From positions 62,001 to 126,000 of the forward strand of contig CAWEIU010000007.1 of assembly GCA_963809245.1 (NCBI GenBank): DNA of 64,000 nucleotides, read 5' to 3'. The stretch comes from Roseiarcus sp963809245. Lineage in GTDB: Bacteria; Pseudomonadota; Alphaproteobacteria; Rhizobiales; Beijerinckiaceae. How positions within the stretch are numbered: the stretch's first letter is position 1; the number at the start of each line of letters is the position of its first letter. The notes below the pieces were generated by a model, which worked only from the letters and a program-made list of their open reading frames with translations, was not told the origin of the DNA and did not search any database. The translations under genes and the position numbers were made by a program. This document shows, piece by piece, positions 9,319 to 20,327 of the stretch.

Positions 9319-12300
9319 CTATCCGATCGCCATCAGGCTCGCGTTGCCCCCGGCCGCTGTCGTGTTGATGCACAAGGATTGCTCGCTGAGGAGGAAATCG
9401 AGCGGCGCCGGATCGCCGCGCCTCAGCGTCTCCAGGGAAAGCCGGAACACCACGGTCAGCGGTCCGTCGCGCCGCGCGACGGCGTCGAGAAGCTCCAGAA
9501 GGGCTGGCCCCTCGCGGTCGGTCAGCACGGCTTCGACGCGGCTCTCCGCGCTGGCGGCGAAAATGACGCCGCGCAACGCGCGCGGCAGCGCGGCGATCAG
9601 GGCCGCGGCCGGCCGACCCTGCAGCGCGGCGCGATTGCCTGCGGCGAGCGCGCAGCCGATTTGAGCCATCATCGTCTCTTCGCTCGAAGCGTCGCACAGC
9701 ACGGCGCCGCGCGGGTGAAGCGAATAGAGATTGCGCTCGCCGACCGGGCCGGGAAGCTCGACCTCGATCCCGAGCCGCGACGCGCGCGCGGCATTGGCGC
9801 AAAGCTCGGCGAGATCGTCGCGGCCGCGCGCGGCGAGGCTCTGCGCAAAGGCCTCGGCGACGCGGCCGGGAACGCCGGCCGGCAGCGCGGGCCAATTCGC
9901 CGGCGCCTTCGCCAGCAGGCGTTTGATGTAGAGCGGGCCGCCAGCTTTCGGCCCCGTGCCGGAGAGCGCATGGCCGCCGAACGGCTGGGCGCCGACCACG
10001 GCGCCGATGATGTTGCGATTGACATAGATGTTGCCGGCGGCGAGCCGGCTGCTGACGAGATCGATGGTCGAATCGATGCGCGAATGGGCGCCGCCGGTCA
10101 GCGCGTAGCCGGTCGCGTTGAGCGCGTCGAGCAGTTCCGGCAGGCGCTCGCGCTTGTAACGCAGCACATGCAGCACGGGGCCGAAAACCTCGCGTCCGAG
10201 ATCGGCGACGGAATGGATCTCGATCAGCGTCGGCGCGATGAAGAAACCGTGCGCGCAGGCCGGGCTCAACCGTTCGGCGTGGACGGGAAAGCCGCGCGCG
10301 CGCATCGCCTCGACATAGCCGCTGAGGCCCGCGAGCGCCTCGGCTGAGATGACGGGACCGACATCGGCGCTGAGGCGGCTGGGCGCCCCGACGTCGAGTT
10401 CGCGCATCGCTGACTTCACCATGGCGAGCGTGCGCTCGGCGATGTCGTCTTGCAGGCACAGCACCCGCAACGCCGAGCAGCGCTGGCCGGCCGAATCGAA
10501 AGCGGAAGTCAGAGCGTCGGCCACCACCTGCTCGGCGAGAGCGGAACTGTCGACGATCATCGCGTTCTGGCCGCCGGTTTCGGCGATCAGCGGAATCGGC
10601 GCGCCGTCGGGCCGCAGTCGCCCGGCGAGCGAGGCGGCGATGAGCTTGGCGACCTCCGTCGAGCCGGTGAACATCACGCCGCCGACCCCTTCGTGCGCGG
10701 TCAGCGCGGCGCCCACCTTCCCGTCGCCGTGCGCCAGGATCAGCGCGTCCTCCGGCACGCCGGCCGCGTGCATCAGGCGCGCCGCCTCGGCGGCGACGAG
10801 CGGCGTCTCTTCGGCCGGCTTGGCGATGACCGCGTTGCCCGCCGCGAGCGCCGCGGCGATCTGCCCGGTGAAGATAGCGATCGGAAAATTCCACGGGCTG
10901 ATGGAGACGATAACGCCGAGCGGGCGGTGCGTCGCATTGTCGAAATCGCTCGATATGCGTGCGGCATAGTACCGCAGGAAGTCCACCGCCTCGCGCACGT
11001 CGCCGAGCGCGTTGGGCAGCGCCTTCCCGGCCTCGCGACAGATCAGCCCGGCAAGGCGCTGCGCCTCGCCCTCCAAACGGGCGGCGGCCGCGATGAGAAC
11101 GCCGGCCCGCTCGCGAGGCTCACGCGCGCTCCAGTTCGCCGCCGCAAGCGAAGCGCGCCGGAAGGCGAGCTCGATGTCGTCCGGACCCGCGTCGTCGACG
11201 TGGCCGACGACGTCGCGCGTGTCGGCGGGATTGAGGACTGCGCGCAAGGGGCGCTCGGCTCCGGCGCGCCAGTCCGCTTTCGCGCTTTGCTCCAGCGCCT
11301 CGCCCAGGGCGACGAGCCGCGCCTCGTTGCTCAGATCGAAACCGGCCGAATTCAAGCGCTCGGGCGCGAAGAGGTCGCGCGGCAGCGCGATCTTCGGATG
11401 CGGCGCGCCGAGCGGGACGATGCTGCGCGCCGCCTCGACCGGATCTTCCATCAGCGCCGCGATCGGCACGCTCTTGTCGGCGATGCGATTGACGAAGGAT
11501 GAGTTGGCGCCATTCTCCAACAAGCGGCGCACCAGATAGGCGAGCAGCGTCTCGTGCGATCCGACCGGCGCGTAAATGCGACACGGCCGGTTGCGCGGCC
11601 CCGAGCCGACGATTTGATCGTAGAGCGGCTCGCCCATGCCATGCAGGCACTGGAACTCGTATTGCCCGGGATCATAATTGCCGCCCGCCATCGCCTGGAT
11701 GGTCGCGAGGGTGAGCGCGTTGTGCGTTGCAAATTGCGGGAAGATCGCGTCGGGCGCCGCGAGCAGCAGACGGGCGCAGGCGATGTAGGACACATCGGTG
11801 TGGATCTTGCGCGTGAAGACGGGAAAGCCTTCGAGGCCGTCGACCTGGGAGCGCTTGATCTCGCTGTCCCAATAGGCGCCCTTGACGAGCCGCAGCATGA
11901 TGCGCCGGTTGGTGGCGCGCGCGAGATCGATGATCCAGGCGAGCGTCGCATAAGCGCGCTTCTGATAGGCCTGCACGACAAAGCCGACGCCGTTCCAGCC
12001 CTGGAGCTCGGGTTCGCGGCACAACGTCTCCAAAAGGTCGAGCGAGAGATCGAGCCGTTCGGACTCCTCCGCGTCGATGTTGATGCCGACGTCGAAGCCG
12101 CGCGCCATCACCGCGAGCCGCTTCAGGCGCGGATAGAGTTCGGCCATCACCCTTGCGCGCTTGGCGCGGCTGTAGCGCGGATGAAGCGCCGAGAGTTTTA
12201 TCGAAAGGCCGGGCCCCTCGATGACGCCCCGCCCGGCGGCGGCCGCGCCGATCGCGCGCAATGCCGTTTGGTAAGATGCGAAGTAGCCCTCCGCATCCTC

Positions 12301-12966
12301 GGCGGTCGTCGCGGCCTCGCCGAGCATGTCGTAGGAATAGCGATAGCCGCGGGCTTCGAGCGTCCGCGCCTTGCCGAGCGCCTCCGCGATCGTCTGGCCG
12401 CACACGAATTGCTCGCCGAGCACGCGCATCGCCGTGTCGACGCCGGCGCGGATGATCGGCGCGCCGGAGCGGGCGATGAGACGGGTCAACGCGGCGCCTA
12501 ACCCGTTGTCGTCCACCGCGCTGACGAGTTGGCCGGTGATCAGCAGGCCCCACGTCGCGGCGTTGACGAAGGGCGAGGACGAATTTCCGACGTGGGCGCG
12601 CCACTCGCCGCCGCCGATCTTGTCGGCGATCAGCGCGTCGCGCGTCGCGTCGTCGGGAATGCGCAACAGCGCCTCGGCGAGGCACATCAGCGCCACCCCC
12701 TCTTGGCTGGAAAGCGCGTATTCACGCATCAGCCCTTGCACGAGCCCCGGCGTCGGCCGCTCGCGCAGCCGCTCGATCAGACGGCGCGCAAGGGTCCGCG
12801 CCTCAGCCTGGACGGCGGCCGGCAAGTCAGCCGCGGCAATGAGAGGGGGAACGCAGTCCGTCTCCGGCGCCCGGTACACCGAATCGATCTCGGCCCGCCG
12901 GCCCTCGTGGCGAACCAGCTCGGCCACGAAATTTGCGAAAGAGATCGACGGAACACGATCGGGCAT
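9319..12966 (-). CDS. putA: Bifunctional proline dehydrogenase / delta1-pyrroline-5-carboxylate dehydrogenase
   Basis: PutA oxidises proline to glutamate in two linked steps, with FAD and then NAD. Of 1215 residues, about 1-90 form an arm, about 100-440 the FAD-binding PRODH barrel (LSALHPRYSRAKRARVM, then LRLVKGAYWDSEIKRSQV and EFQCLHGMGEPLYD), and about 520-960 the aldehyde dehydrogenase. The ALDH catalytic Cys is C830 in AGQRCSALR, with the Glu in AETGGQNAM. The rest is a C-terminal regulatory or flap domain ending near SEQSLCINTTAAGGNASL. There is no N-terminal ribbon-helix-helix, so this PutA should not repress its own transcription. No Lrp-type putR is divergent from it. Instead a small ORF faces away from it. 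Confidence 0.95.
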   Translation of the reverse strand: MPDRVPSISFANFVAELVRHEGRRAEIDSVYRAPETDCVPPLIAAADLPAAVQAEARTLARRLIERLRERPTPGLVQGLMREYALSSQEGVALMCLAEALLRIPDDATRDALIADKIGGGEWRAHVGNSSSPFVNAATWGLLITGQLVSAVDDNGLGAALTRLIARSGAPIIRAGVDTAMRVLGEQFVCGQTIAEALGKARTLEARGYRYSYDMLGEAATTAEDAEGYFASYQTALRAIGAAAAGRGVIEGPGLSIKLSALHPRYSRAKRARVMAELYPRLKRLAVMARGFDVGINIDAEESERLDLSLDLLETLCREPELQGWNGVGFVVQAYQKRAYATLAWIIDLARATNRRIMLRLVKGAYWDSEIKRSQVDGLEGFPVFTRKIHTDVSYIACARLLLAAPDAIFPQFATHNALTLATIQAMAGGNYDPGQYEFQCLHGMGEPLYDQIVGSGPRNRPCRIYAPVGSHETLLAYLVRRLLENGANSSFVNRIADKSVPIAALMEDPVEAARSIVPLGAPHPKIALPRDLFAPERLNSAGFDLSNEARLVALGEALEQSAKADWRAGAERPLRAVLNPADTRDVVGHVDDAGPDDIELAFRRASLAAANWSAREPRERAGVLIAAAARLEGEAQRLAGLICREAGKALPNALGDVREAVDFLRYYAARISSDFDNATHRPLGVIVSISPWNFPIAIFTGQIAAALAAGNAVIAKPAEETPLVAAEAARLMHAAGVPEDALILAHGDGKVGAALTAHEGVGGVMFTGSTEVAKLIAASLAGRLRPDGAPIPLIAETGGQNAMIVDSSALAEQVVADALTSAFDSAGQRCSALRVLCLQDDIAERTLAMVKSAMRELDVGAPSRLSADVGPVISAEALAGLSGYVEAMRARGFPVHAERLSPACAHGFFIAPTLIEIHSVADLGREVFGPVLHVLRYKRERLPELLDALNATGYALTGGAHSRIDSTIDLVSSRLAAGNIYVNRNIIGAVVGAQPFGGHALSGTGPKAGGPLYIKRLLAKAPANWPALPAGVPGRVAEAFAQSLAARGRDDLAELCANAARASRLGIEVELPGPVGERNLYSLHPRGAVLCDASSEETMMAQIGCALAAGNRAALQGRPAAALIAALPRALRGVIFAASAESRVEAVLTDREGPALLELLDAVARRDGPLTVVFRLSLETLRRGDPAPLDFLLSEQSLCINTTAAGGNASLMAIG

Positions 12967-13216
12967 ACGGAGTTCCCTGAATTGCGAAGGCCGCCGCTCA
13001 AGTCATACACGGATGGCGCCGCCTCTCAATAAATTGTGATCGTTAGGCATTGCTACAATTTAGTTATTTGCAGTTTTCGAAGATCGGGCATGCCGCCACG
13101 GCATTCCTCCTGGATTGCTGCACTGCAATATCTCTGGTAGACCCAAGTATAATTGATTTCGCCCGGATTGGCGGGCATTTCGTTTGGTGCGGAACTCCGA
13201 TTTTTTTGAGGATGCG

Positions 13217-13513
13217 ATGAACACGGTCTGGAAGACGAAGTGGGGCGCGCGGCGGGTTCGCAAGGATCCGCCCACGATCGAGGAGGCTTTGATCGCCGCC
13301 GAGAGCCTGAGCGGCGATCTCGCCCAACGTATCGAGATCGCGGCGTCGCTGATGGGGGCGCCGGTCGAAGAGGTCAGGGCGCTTGCCGCCAAGCAGGCGA
13401 GCATGTCGCGTGGGCGGGCTACGCTCGTCAACGGGCGCAGTCGCGCCGTCGTCGTCGAATACAAGCGCCCGCGCACCATCCGGATACCGTCGGCGGCTCC
13501 CGCTCGGCGTTGA
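13217..13513 (+). CDS. Small conserved hypothetical protein (WKTKWGxRRVRxDPPT family)
   Basis: The 98-residue product starts with NTVWKTKWGARRVRKDPPT and continues with a helical middle (EEALIAAESLSGDLAQRIEI, then AASLMGAPVEEVRALAAK) and a basic tail. I recall similar short proteins in many Hyphomicrobiales, but know of no function. ATG 13217 is preferred because a GAGG ribosome site sits at about 13208 and the upstream in-frame codons look non-coding. There is a perfect TATAAT at 13148-13153 with no good -35. It stands alone, divergent from putA. Confidence 0.65.
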   Translation: MNTVWKTKWGARRVRKDPPTIEEALIAAESLSGDLAQRIEIAASLMGAPVEEVRALAAKQASMSRGRATLVNGRSRAVVVEYKRPRTIRIPSAAPARR

Positions 13514-13588
13514 ATTAGACCCGCTCGCTGAAGCGGCGAGCGCCGATTGGCGCTTCCCCTTTCGGCGCGGCCGGGCTAGCAACGCGCG

Positions 13589-15373
13589 ATGCTCGACCGG
13601 CCCGACACTCCCCAGCAATCCGACTCCAGCCGATTGCTGCTGCGGCTCGCTCGCGAATTCGGCCGCGAGCACGTGGGCGGCTATGCGCTCAGCGCCGTGC
13701 TGCTCGGGTTGATCGCCTTTTCCAACATCTCCGCCGCCGCTTTGCTCAAGCCCGTGCTCAACGGGATGGTGTCCGCCCAAAACTTCGGCGAGATGCGGTG
13801 GCTGGCGCTCGAAGTGCTGGCGCTGTTCGTCCTGCGCGGCGCCGCCACCTACGGCTCGATGCTCACGCTGTCGCGCATCGGCAATTCGATCGTCGCCACG
13901 GCGCAGCGGCGCGTGTTCGATCGCCTGCTTAACCAAAGCGTCATCTTCTTTCAGGACCGCCACTCCAGCGAGTTCATCGCGCGCCTCGCGCTCGCTGCGA
14001 ACGGCGTGCGGGACGCGCTGCAACTCGTCGTCCAGGGCGCCGCGCGAGACGCGCTGACCGTCGCGGGCCTGGTCGCGGTGATGATCGTCCGCGATCCGGT
14101 CATCGCGGTCGGCGCGTTGTGCGCGCTGCCGATCCTCACGCTGCTGGTCGGGCGGATCATCCGCAAGGTGCGCCAGTTCGCCAAGCGATCCTTCCAAGGC
14201 TCGACCCAGATCATGCAGACGATGGCCGAGACGGTGCTCGGCGTGCGCATCGTAAAGGCCTTCAACCTGGAAGGCGAGATGCGCGACCGCATGGGGCAAG
14301 CGATCCGCAATGTCGAACGTTCCGCCAACCGCATCGCCGCCGGCACCGGCCTATCAACCTTTCTTGCCAATTCGCTCGCCGGCGGGGCGATCGGCTTTGC
14401 AATCTTCTACGGTTCATGGCGCGTCAGCGTGCTGCACGCCGACGTCGGCTCCTTCGTCTCGTTCCTGGGGGCGCTGCTGCTCGCCTACGAGCCGGCCAAG
14501 CGGCTGAGCCGCTTTCCCGTCGACATCCAGAACGGCCTCGTCGGGGCGCGCATGATCTACGAAGTGCTCGATTCGCCCGAGGGCGACGCGCCGATCGCCG
14601 CCGCGCCGAAGCTCGACGTCACCGAGGGGCGCGTCGTCCTCGAGAAGGCGCACTTCGCCTACCGGGCTGGCGAGAGCGTGCTCGAAGGGCTCGACCTCAT
14701 CGCGGAGCCGAATGCGACGACGGCGCTGGTCGGCCCGTCGGGCGGCGGCAAGTCGACGATTCTCGGCATCGTGCAGCGGTTCTTCAGCTTGAGCGACGGC
14801 CGCGCGACGATCGACGGCCAGGACATCGCGGCGCTGGACCTCGCGTCGCTGCGCGGCAAGATCGCCTTCGTGTCGCAGGACGTCTTTCTTTTTCGAGGCA
14901 CCATCCGCGACAACATCGCGCTCGGCCGGATCGGGGCCAGCGAGGCGGAGATCGTCGAAGCGGCCAAGAAGGCGCACGCCCACGACTTCATCCGGCAATT
15001 CGCCGAGGGCTACGACACCAACGTCGGCGAGCAAGGCGCGCAGCTTTCCGGCGGCCAGCGGCAGCGCATCGCGATCGCGCGGGCCATCCTCAAGAACGCG
15101 CCGATCCTCCTGCTCGACGAGCCGACGGCGGCGCTCGATTCGGAATCGGAACGCGAGGTGCAGAAGGCGCTCGACGGGCTGCGTATGGGACGCACGACGA
15201 TCGTCGTCGCGCATCGCCTGCAGACGATCGTCGGCGCCGACCGCATCTTCGTCATCGAGAAGGGCCGCGCCGTCGAATCGGGCTCGCATCGCGAGCTCAT
15301 CGCGGGCGGCGGCCCCTACTGCACGTTCTTTGCCGCCCAATTCGGCGCGGCGACGCTCAAATCGCTGAGCTGA
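13589..15373 (+). CDS. MsbA-like ABC exporter (fused permease and ATPase)
   Basis: This half-transporter of 594 residues has six predicted membrane helices (about 30-320) and one ATPase domain. Walker A GPSGGGKST is at 382-390 and LSGGQ at 486-490, followed by LLLDEPTAALD and an AHRLQT H-loop. The type IV exporter fold acts as a homodimer. The MsbA/LptA-flippase style and the neighbouring O-antigen-ligase-like gene (convergent) make lipid or glycolipid export plausible, but the substrate is inferred only. The ATG start at 13589 follows directly after the 98-residue ORF. The terminator role is likely filled by the large palindrome at 15409-15562. Confidence 0.85.
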   Translation: MLDRPDTPQQSDSSRLLLRLAREFGREHVGGYALSAVLLGLIAFSNISAAALLKPVLNGMVSAQNFGEMRWLALEVLALFVLRGAATYGSMLTLSRIGNSIVATAQRRVFDRLLNQSVIFFQDRHSSEFIARLALAANGVRDALQLVVQGAARDALTVAGLVAVMIVRDPVIAVGALCALPILTLLVGRIIRKVRQFAKRSFQGSTQIMQTMAETVLGVRIVKAFNLEGEMRDRMGQAIRNVERSANRIAAGTGLSTFLANSLAGGAIGFAIFYGSWRVSVLHADVGSFVSFLGALLLAYEPAKRLSRFPVDIQNGLVGARMIYEVLDSPEGDAPIAAAPKLDVTEGRVVLEKAHFAYRAGESVLEGLDLIAEPNATTALVGPSGGGKSTILGIVQRFFSLSDGRATIDGQDIAALDLASLRGKIAFVSQDVFLFRGTIRDNIALGRIGASEAEIVEAAKKAHAHDFIRQFAEGYDTNVGEQGAQLSGGQRQRIAIARAILKNAPILLLDEPTAALDSESEREVQKALDGLRMGRTTIVVAHRLQTIVGADRIFVIEKGRAVESGSHRELIAGGGPYCTFFAAQFGAATLKSLS

Positions 15374-15408
15374 CCCCAGCTGTCTCGAGACCGCCTGCTC
15401 CGCTTTCG

Positions 15409-15562
15409 CGTCATGGCCGGGCTTGTCCCGGCCACCCACGCGGCGCCGCTTGCACCACTCTCGCAGCGTAGAGCAACCGGCTTGCCCGCGGTTGGCGCGC
15501 TGTCAACGAGCGACTGCGCAATGCCGCCGCGTGGGTGGCCGGGACGAAGCCCGGCCATGACG
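15409..15562. repeat. Long palindromic repeat, family P2
   Basis: The left arm, about 15409-15445, starts CGTCATGGCCGGGCTTGTCC. The right arm, about 15525-15562, is its near-perfect reverse complement and ends GAAGCCCGGCCATGACGG. The arms are about 37 bases and flank a 79-base centre. It lies between two convergent genes, where it can act as a bidirectional terminator. A second copy of this family is split by an insertion sequence at 59236-60167. Confidence 0.85.
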
Positions 15563-15578
15563 GCCTCCGTCGCTCTGA

Positions 15579-16802
15579 CTAAAAATGCGCCAAGCTCGCC
15601 GCCGAGGGCCTCGTCGTGCGGTATTGACTGCGGGCGGCGGCGCCGATGGCGATGGCGCTGATCGCGAGCAGCGTGACCCAGGTCATTTGCGTCAAGTCCT
15701 CGGCGAGGAAGCCGAGGGTCAGATCGCAGGCGAAGGTCGCGGCGACATAAGGCGCGAGCCGCGGCGCCATACTGCCGATGGCGCGGAAGCCGAGCCAGAC
15801 CGCGCCCGCCGCGGCGATCGCGCCGACGATGCCGAGTTCGTACCAAATCTCGAACACCACGACCCGCGGCGTCAGCGCCGGCAGCACGCCGCTTTCGACC
15901 CCGCGCACCACGGTGTCGATCCCATGGCCCGTGAGGAGGCGAACCACGTCGTGGAGGATGAGGCTCGCGGCGGCGGCCAGCGTCGGATAGGGCGCGCCGA
16001 GGCTCGAAAGCTTGGCGTGAAACAGCCAGTGCGACAGGTTCGGCGTCATCGCCACCGCGATTGGCGCGACAACGATGAGGCCGGCGGCGATCCAGCTCAG
16101 ATCGTTGACGGTGCGGCGCGTATCGGAGACGGCGAAGGAAAGCACGGCGAAGCCGACCAGCAGCGCCGCCGCGGTCGCAGGCGCGCCGAGCGCAAAGACA
16201 TAGACGAGCGCCAGCACCATCATCGCGCGCGTATAGCCGTTGCGCCCGCGCGCCGCGAGGCCGCCCATGGCCGGAAACACCATCACCACGAGCACGAGGC
16301 CGCCGACATGGATACGGGTCGTGTCGGGCTCGATGCCTTGCTGGACGGCGAACCACAGGCCGAGAATCGTCGCCATCGCGAGCAAAACGCCGATCGGGAA
16401 GAGATAGAGGTCGGTGGCGCGAAGATGCTCGCGCGCGGTCGCCATCACGAATAGGGCGGCGATCGCCGTCGTCGCGATCTTGAGAAGGAGCTGTCCGCCG
16501 GAGGACGGAAACGGCGACCACAGAACCGAGAGCGCCGCCCAGGCGAACAGGCCGACCGTAACCCAGGCGACCGGCGAATCGCGCATCGTGCGAACCCGCT
16601 CGGGCACGCCGGGCGTCGGATCGAGCGCCGCCGCGACCAGCAGCAGCGCGACGCCGATCGGGAACAGCACGAAGATGGACCGCGTGGAGAGGATGACGGC
16701 GCTGGGCGCCGCCAGGGCGAGGACAGCGTAGCCGATACGCGAAAGCAACTGCGCGGCGTCACCCGCCGCATCAGGACGCGCCGAACCCGAAAACTGTGCC
16801 AT
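15579..16802 (-). CDS. O-antigen-ligase-like polytopic membrane protein
   Basis: The 407-residue protein is almost entirely hydrophobic with about 10-12 membrane segments. A longer periplasmic loop contains LTGHGIDTVVRG and is followed by FEIWYELGIVGAI. This G-x-G...(E)xG pattern with a following hydrophobic stretch is typical of the Wzy_C / O-antigen ligase superfamily. Such proteins join or polymerise undecaprenyl-linked glycans at the periplasmic face. The start ATG at 16802 was chosen because the long upstream in-frame extension is antisense to ureD. The exact acceptor is unknown, and the family call rests on topology and these motifs. Confidence 0.7.
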   Translation of the reverse strand: MAQFSGSARPDAAGDAAQLLSRIGYAVLALAAPSAVILSTRSIFVLFPIGVALLLVAAALDPTPGVPERVRTMRDSPVAWVTVGLFAWAALSVLWSPFPSSGGQLLLKIATTAIAALFVMATAREHLRATDLYLFPIGVLLAMATILGLWFAVQQGIEPDTTRIHVGGLVLVVMVFPAMGGLAARGRNGYTRAMMVLALVYVFALGAPATAAALLVGFAVLSFAVSDTRRTVNDLSWIAAGLIVVAPIAVAMTPNLSHWLFHAKLSSLGAPYPTLAAAASLILHDVVRLLTGHGIDTVVRGVESGVLPALTPRVVVFEIWYELGIVGAIAAAGAVWLGFRAIGSMAPRLAPYVAATFACDLTLGFLAEDLTQMTWVTLLAISAIAIGAAARSQYRTTRPSAASLAHF

Positions 16803-17000
16803 ACTTTGAGAACCTGCGTTCGATCGGCCCCTTATACGCTGCCCGCGGGCCGAGGGCTGTGCGTTTGCGGCAACAGTTGATAGGCAAAATCGCCGATCTG
16901 AAACGCGGCGGCGGCCTTGACGCACCGTCTGGAGCGCATGAAGAAGGGATGGCCGCTCGGCGACGTTTCGCCCTCGAGGGTCGCCGAGACGCTGTAAATC

Positions 17001-17861
17001 ATGGACGATTGGTCCCTCCGCCCGGCCATCCCCGCCGCCAGCGCCGCATTCCGCCAACGGGCGCGCGGCGAGGTCCGGGCCCGCTTCGAGCGGGCGGGCG
17101 AGCGACGCTCGGAAGCCGCGCGGGCGTACGAGACCGGCGGCCTCCGGCTGCGATTTCCCCGCGCCGGCGAGGAATGCGAAGCGGTGATCGTCAACACCGG
17201 CGGCGGCATGGCGGGCGGCGACACCGCGCGGATCGATCTGACCGTCGGTCCCGGCGCGCGCGCCGCCGCCACCACGCAATCCCAGGAAAAGATATACCGC
17301 TGCGACGACGATCCCGTGCGCGTCGAGACGCGGCTTCGCGTCGAGGCCGGCGGCGCGCTCGCCTGGACGCCGCAGGAGACGCTGCTGTTCGACAACGCCT
17401 GGCTCGAGCGCGCGCTCGAGGCGGAAGTCGCGCCCGACGCCTCGCTGCTGCTGATGGAGGCGGTCGTTTTCGGCCGTCTGGCGCATGGCGAAACGCGGAT
17501 CGCGGCCCGCCTGCGCGACCGCTGGCGGGTCAGGCGCGGCGGCCGGCTCGTCTTCGCCGACGAGACGCGGCTCGAAAGCGCCGGCGCGGCGCTCGACCGG
17601 CCGGCTGTCGGCCGCGGGGCGCGCGCCATCGCCTTGATCTTGTGCGTGGCGCCCGACGCCGAGGCGCGATTGCCCATTCTGCGAGCAGCATTGGACGGGG
17701 TTGCGGCGGACGCGGGCGAGCGATTGGACGCCGGCGCCAGCGCCTTCGACGGACTGCTCGTCGCGCGGCTCGCCTCCCCCTCGCCGAGCCGATTGCGCGC
17801 GGCGCTGATCGAGGCCATGTTCGCGCTGCGCGGGCTCAAGGCGCCGCGCGTTTGGTCGTGA
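17001..17861 (+). CDS. ureD: Urease accessory protein UreD
   Basis: UreD/UreH binds apo-urease first and recruits UreF-UreG for nickel and CO2 delivery. The 286-residue protein has the family pattern: NTGGGMAGGD near residue 70, TTQSQEKIYRC, then TPQETLLFDNA and the helix LLMEAVVFGRLAHGE. It is the first gene of the urease cluster, 49 bases upstream of the structural subunits. The partner maturation genes ureE, ureF and ureG are not in the window. The start at ATG 17001 gives the usual N-terminal RQRARGEVRARFE. Confidence 0.93.
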   Translation: MDDWSLRPAIPAASAAFRQRARGEVRARFERAGERRSEAARAYETGGLRLRFPRAGEECEAVIVNTGGGMAGGDTARIDLTVGPGARAAATTQSQEKIYRCDDDPVRVETRLRVEAGGALAWTPQETLLFDNAWLERALEAEVAPDASLLLMEAVVFGRLAHGETRIAARLRDRWRVRRGGRLVFADETRLESAGAALDRPAVGRGARAIALILCVAPDAEARLPILRAALDGVAADAGERLDAGASAFDGLLVARLASPSPSRLRAALIEAMFALRGLKAPRVWS

Positions 17862-17910
17862 CGGCGAGAATTTTGCTAGGCCGGGGCGAGGACGAGGGGA
17901 ACGGACAGGC

Positions 17911-18531
17911 ATGAATCTGACGCCACGCGAAAAGGACAAGCTGCTGATCGCCATGGCGGCGGTTGTCGCGCGCCGGCGCCTCGAGCGCGGCGTCAAGCTC
18001 AACCACCCGGAGGCGATCGCGCTGATCACCGATTTCGTCGTCGAGGGCGCGCGCGACGGGCGCTCGGTCGCCGAACTGATGGAGGCGGGCGCGCATGTCG
18101 TCTCGGCCGACCAGGTGATGGACGGCATCGCCGCGATGATCCACGACATCCAGGTCGAGGCGACCTTCCCGGACGGCACCAAGCTGGTGACGGTGCACAA
18201 TCCGATCCGCGGCGCCGACGAAAAGCTCGTCCCCGGCGAGGTTCTGACGGAGCCCGGCGAAATCGAAATGAATGTCGGGCGCGAGACGATCACGCTCGAA
18301 GTCGCAAATTCCGGCGACCGGCCGATCCAGGTCGGCTCGCACTACCACTTCTTCGAGACCAATCCGGCGCTGAAGTTCGATCGCGCCACGACGCGCGGCT
18401 ATCGGCTCGACATCCCCGCCGGCACGGCGATCCGCTTCGAGCCCGGCCAGAGCCGCGAAGTGCGCCTCGTCGCCCTCGCCGGCAAGCGCCACGCCATCGG
18501 CTTCCGCCAGGAGGTGATGGGGCAGGTTTAA
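17911..18531 (+). CDS. ureAB: Urease gamma and beta subunits fused (UreA-UreB)
   Basis: Residues 1 to about 100 are a urease gamma subunit (MNLTPREKDKLLIAMA, LNHPEAIALITDF, VHNPI). Residues from about 101 to 206 are the beta subunit (LVPGEVLTEPGEIEMNVGRE, VGSHYHFFETNPAL, IPAGTAIRFEPGQ). In most bacteria these are two genes. A gamma-beta fusion is known from Helicobacter and some other lineages. No frame break is visible and the join is direct. The protein assembles with UreC into the cytoplasmic nickel urease. Confidence 0.93.
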   Translation: MNLTPREKDKLLIAMAAVVARRRLERGVKLNHPEAIALITDFVVEGARDGRSVAELMEAGAHVVSADQVMDGIAAMIHDIQVEATFPDGTKLVTVHNPIRGADEKLVPGEVLTEPGEIEMNVGRETITLEVANSGDRPIQVGSHYHFFETNPALKFDRATTRGYRLDIPAGTAIRFEPGQSREVRLVALAGKRHAIGFRQEVMGQV

Positions 18532-18532
18532 C

Positions 18533-18558
18533 CCCTTCTCCCGCTTGCGGGAGAAGGG
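18533..18558. repeat. Perfect palindrome between ureAB and ureC, family P3
   Basis: CCCTTCTCCCGC (18533-18544) and GCGGGAGAAGGG (18547-18558) are exact reverse complements with a TT loop. The stem begins directly after the ureAB stop and lies in the 74-base gap before ureC. In mRNA it would form a 12-bp hairpin. It belongs to the same family as the palindromes that bracket the DUF559 gene. Confidence 0.85.
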
Positions 18559-18605
18559 CTGTCCCCGGCCAGTTCACGCCGTCCCATTCCTTCGAGATCC
18601 GCCTC

Positions 18606-20327
<1,722 letters not shown>

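Noticed and set aside
15579..18293. A 904-codon frame extending the O-antigen-ligase-like gene over the urease genes
   Set aside because: The part beyond 16802 is antisense to ureD and ureAB and has shadow composition; the real start is ATG 16802.
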